Positions 63,045-64,000 of a DNA stretch of 64,000 nt are shown in pieces; position 1 is the first letter of the stretch; each line of letters begins with the position of its first letter. Made by a program: the position numbers and the translations under genes. The stretch is from assembly GCF_002163875.1 (NCBI RefSeq), contig NZ_CP019333.1, forward strand, positions 750,864-814,863, given 5' to 3'. The notes under the pieces were generated by a model. It saw only the letters and a list, made by a program, of their open reading frames with translations, was not told the origin of the DNA and searched no databases. The DNA is from Gilvibacter sp. SZ-19 (GTDB lineage: Bacteria > Bacteroidota > Bacteroidia > Flavobacteriales > Flavobacteriaceae).

Positions 63045-64000
63045 TTGGAGTTCCACGATGACAAAACAATCTTCTACCAAAGGAGTTTCCACTCTTGCAT
63101 AGATGGTCTGAGTTCCAAATACGATATTGTTGTAAGGACTTGAAAGTGGAAGCAATCCGCTTTCAGCATTAGCCTCTGTTTCGTGATAGCTAACCGTAAG
63201 TGTTGGGTCGCCACCAGTAATTTCTAAGGTTGCATCTTCTAGGTTGAATTCACCAAAACCGTCATTATCAGGGTCGCAATACGTCAGTGGTTCGGGCGTC
63301 ATAGCGGCATCAGGATTCACTACGATCAACTCCAAAGGTTGCACTCCGTAGCAACCCGTAGAAGAATCATCGACACGAACGTAGATGATCTGTGGGTTCA
63401 CCACATTGGTATAAATAGGCGGCAGTGGATCCACCCCTGCCTCAGCATCAGCATCACTAAAGTAATACTGCACAGAATAGAACGGATTCCCATCTATGAT
63501 CTCTAGGTTATTTACGGTAAGATCGAACTCTGTAAAGCCATCTATCACATCATCCTCACAAAGCGCATATGGTGTAGGCACCGTAAAGAGCGGTCTGGCG
63601 ATTACAAATAGATCGAACTGTCCCAATTGCACACATTCTTTTGAATCTTCAGTACGCACATAGATGGTCTGCGGATTGGTGACATTGTTATAAGCATCTG
63701 CTGGAGTGATTGGCGCAGCTCCTACGGCAGCATCTCCAGGTGTGGTATGATAAGTAATGGTAAGCCCTGTCGGGTCTGGAACAACTACAGTATCGTAAAT
63801 AGTAAGATCAAAGGTCGTAGAACCGTCGGCTATTGGGTCGTCGCAAAGTTCAATACGATCAAAAGTTCCAATATCTGTTGCTGGAAGCACTATAAGTTCC
63901 AACTCCGTAGTAGAGAAACATCCGGTGATCGAATTCTCAATACGCGCAAAAACGATCTGCGGATTGGAAACGTTCGCATATGGAGAAACTAAGGCAGTTG
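59928..64000 (-). CDS. second giant T9SS type B cargo protein, partial
   Basis: The frame is open to the window edge without a stop, giving at least 1357 residues; the N-terminus lies outside. A tail of one repeat, then eleven complete C-D repeats, the Ig-like part and the gliding C-terminal domain (FFTPNQDGYHDTW) are visible. From the repeat beginning LACDDNDDGIV to the end it is nearly identical to the downstream paralogue; earlier repeats differ. The gap between the two genes is 108 bases to the chosen start (59819) and contains the downstream gene's own promoter. Confidence 0.88.
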   Translation of the reverse strand, partial: TALVSPYANVSNPQIVFARIENSITGCFSTTELELIVLPATDIGTFDRIELCDDPIADGSTTFDLTIYDTVVVPDPTGLTITYHTTPGDAAVGAAPITPADAYNNVTNPQTIYVRTEDSKECVQLGQFDLFVIARPLFTVPTPYALCEDDVIDGFTEFDLTVNNLEIIDGNPFYSVQYYFSDADAEAGVDPLPPIYTNVVNPQIIYVRVDDSSTGCYGVQPLELIVVNPDAAMTPEPLTYCDPDNDGFGEFNLEDATLEITGGDPTLTVSYHETEANAESGLLPLSSPYNNIVFGTQTIYARVETPLVEDCFVIVELQLIVLDTPQIADPEPLLACDDNDDGIVVFDLTVKDPEILDGLDPADYTVEYYEDAAFTSLIAPATAYTNLTNPQTVFVLVTDNTNLCTATTTLELIVNFPPEVFPPAPLELCDVNNPGDEVEEFDLELATPEITGGDTSLIVTYHETAADADTGDNPLTSPYTNTSNPQTIYVRVEDPDTGCFVSDVVTLDLRVNPQPSPTPDPTPIEICDADNDGFVDNFILTDRDVEIINGEPDVVVSYHETLADAQADLFPLSSPYANIVAYSQIVYARVENTLTGCFTIVELELIVLNSPELPLEIEDYVICDDDDDGIAVFDLTTKDPEIYGSQDPATLDLTYHLSEADALAGVMPIVTPAAFVNTTNPQTIWVRLFDPVTGCASVGSFELIVSLPPVIAAPGDLDALERCDDETADGFASFDLTQAEDDITLGAPGLLVQYYTTEMDAQDDTNAIDPATDYTNTVNPQTIWVRVTDGDTGCVSFTTLTIRVLPNPSPNTDPDPIEVCDEVTVGDGIEVIDLTQREAEIIGGEPGVSASYYETEADATLGDPLLAIADPTAYSNIETPQIIWVRITNDTTGCFTLVELPIIVHPLPEAPEVSDYIICEVATDGVATFDLNTKLPEILGGQDPTDLEITFHEVEADADAGINAIATPEAFVNVTNPQTIYVRITNTVTGCYSATQSFNIEVREGATATAPAAVYRICDNVGDGTDGIGEFTLSTQDAEILGGQDPVIYVVSYHASDADATTGDNALPDSYINTENPQVIWARVTNTDTGCFAITTLTLEVSPLPVISLEDSYRLCVDEFGNPIQNESGEASPPVLNTGLSDLDYTFEWFLNGNPLPETTSSIVARAGGTYTVIATETTSGLGCSAEASTTVTVSSPPTTFSAEVITNAFADDHQIQAEASGLGVYFFQLDDGPLQESGLFTNVSPGDHIVTIVDQNGCGSVSIPVGVIDYPLFFTPNQDGYHDTWNIIGIASNPTAQIYIYDRFGKLLKQLSPLGPGWDGTYNGNPMPSSDYWFQVIYEEDGVNKEFRGHFSLKR

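Overview
The window is chromosomal DNA from a member of the Bacteroidota, most probably a marine Flavobacteriaceae. Supporting signs are type IX secretion (T9SS) proteins with gliding-type C-terminal domains next to a PorP/SprF gene, the gene orders tig-clpP-clpX and CBS-nadK-DUF6089-uppS-bamA-ompH-ompH-murI, a FolK-deoxynucleoside kinase fusion, and promoters of the flavobacterial type (TTG, about 20 bases, TAnnTTTG) instead of sigma70 boxes. The species cannot be named from the sequence.

Layout. 0-15.5 kb: a TonB C-terminus, small enzymes, a membrane-tethered DHFR, fabD, sugar-nucleotide and LPS genes (galE, a DegT-type aminotransferase, waaA), an S24-type repressor, two unusual repeat lipoproteins (Ala/Asp helical at 9.5 kb, Asp-rich 16-residue repeats at 13.8 kb), and a NarL-type two-component pair separated by aqpZ. 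15.5-16.4 kb: no genes, but tandem hairpin-rich repeat units of about 140 bp. 16.38-22.09 kb: an integrated element in the 3' end of a tRNA-Leu gene, with a 23-bp direct repeat at its ends. It carries a tyrosine integrase, two excisionase-like HTH proteins, a probable replication protein, a small exported protein and two uncharacterised cargo genes. Paired 11-bp repeats lie just inside each end.

22-39 kb: tRNA-Gly and tRNA-Leu, mutS, a SpoU methyltransferase, folK-dNK, transporters, GH3, clpX-clpP-tig, an SGNH-type lipoprotein and a FadL-type porin, an alpha/beta hydrolase and pdxJ. 39-47.3 kb: the envelope cluster CBS, nadK, DUF6089, uppS, bamA, two ompH/skp genes and murI. 47.3-52.2 kb: a gamma-class carbonic anhydrase-like protein, a LytTR/LytS-type two-component operon and a VWA lipoprotein.

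52.2-64 kb: a PorP/SprF gene preceded on the same strand by two giant T9SS type B cargo proteins. The second giant runs off the window. The 3' parts of the two giant genes are almost identical over about 3.1 kb at a constant offset of 6705 bp, while the 5' parts have diverged. This indicates recent duplication or gene conversion.

The best candidates for undescribed biology are the tRNA-Leu element with its two unknown cargo genes, the Asp-rich repeat lipoprotein, the repeat units beside the tRNA operon, and the homogenised giant-adhesin pair. All family assignments come from reading motifs by eye; no database search was possible.
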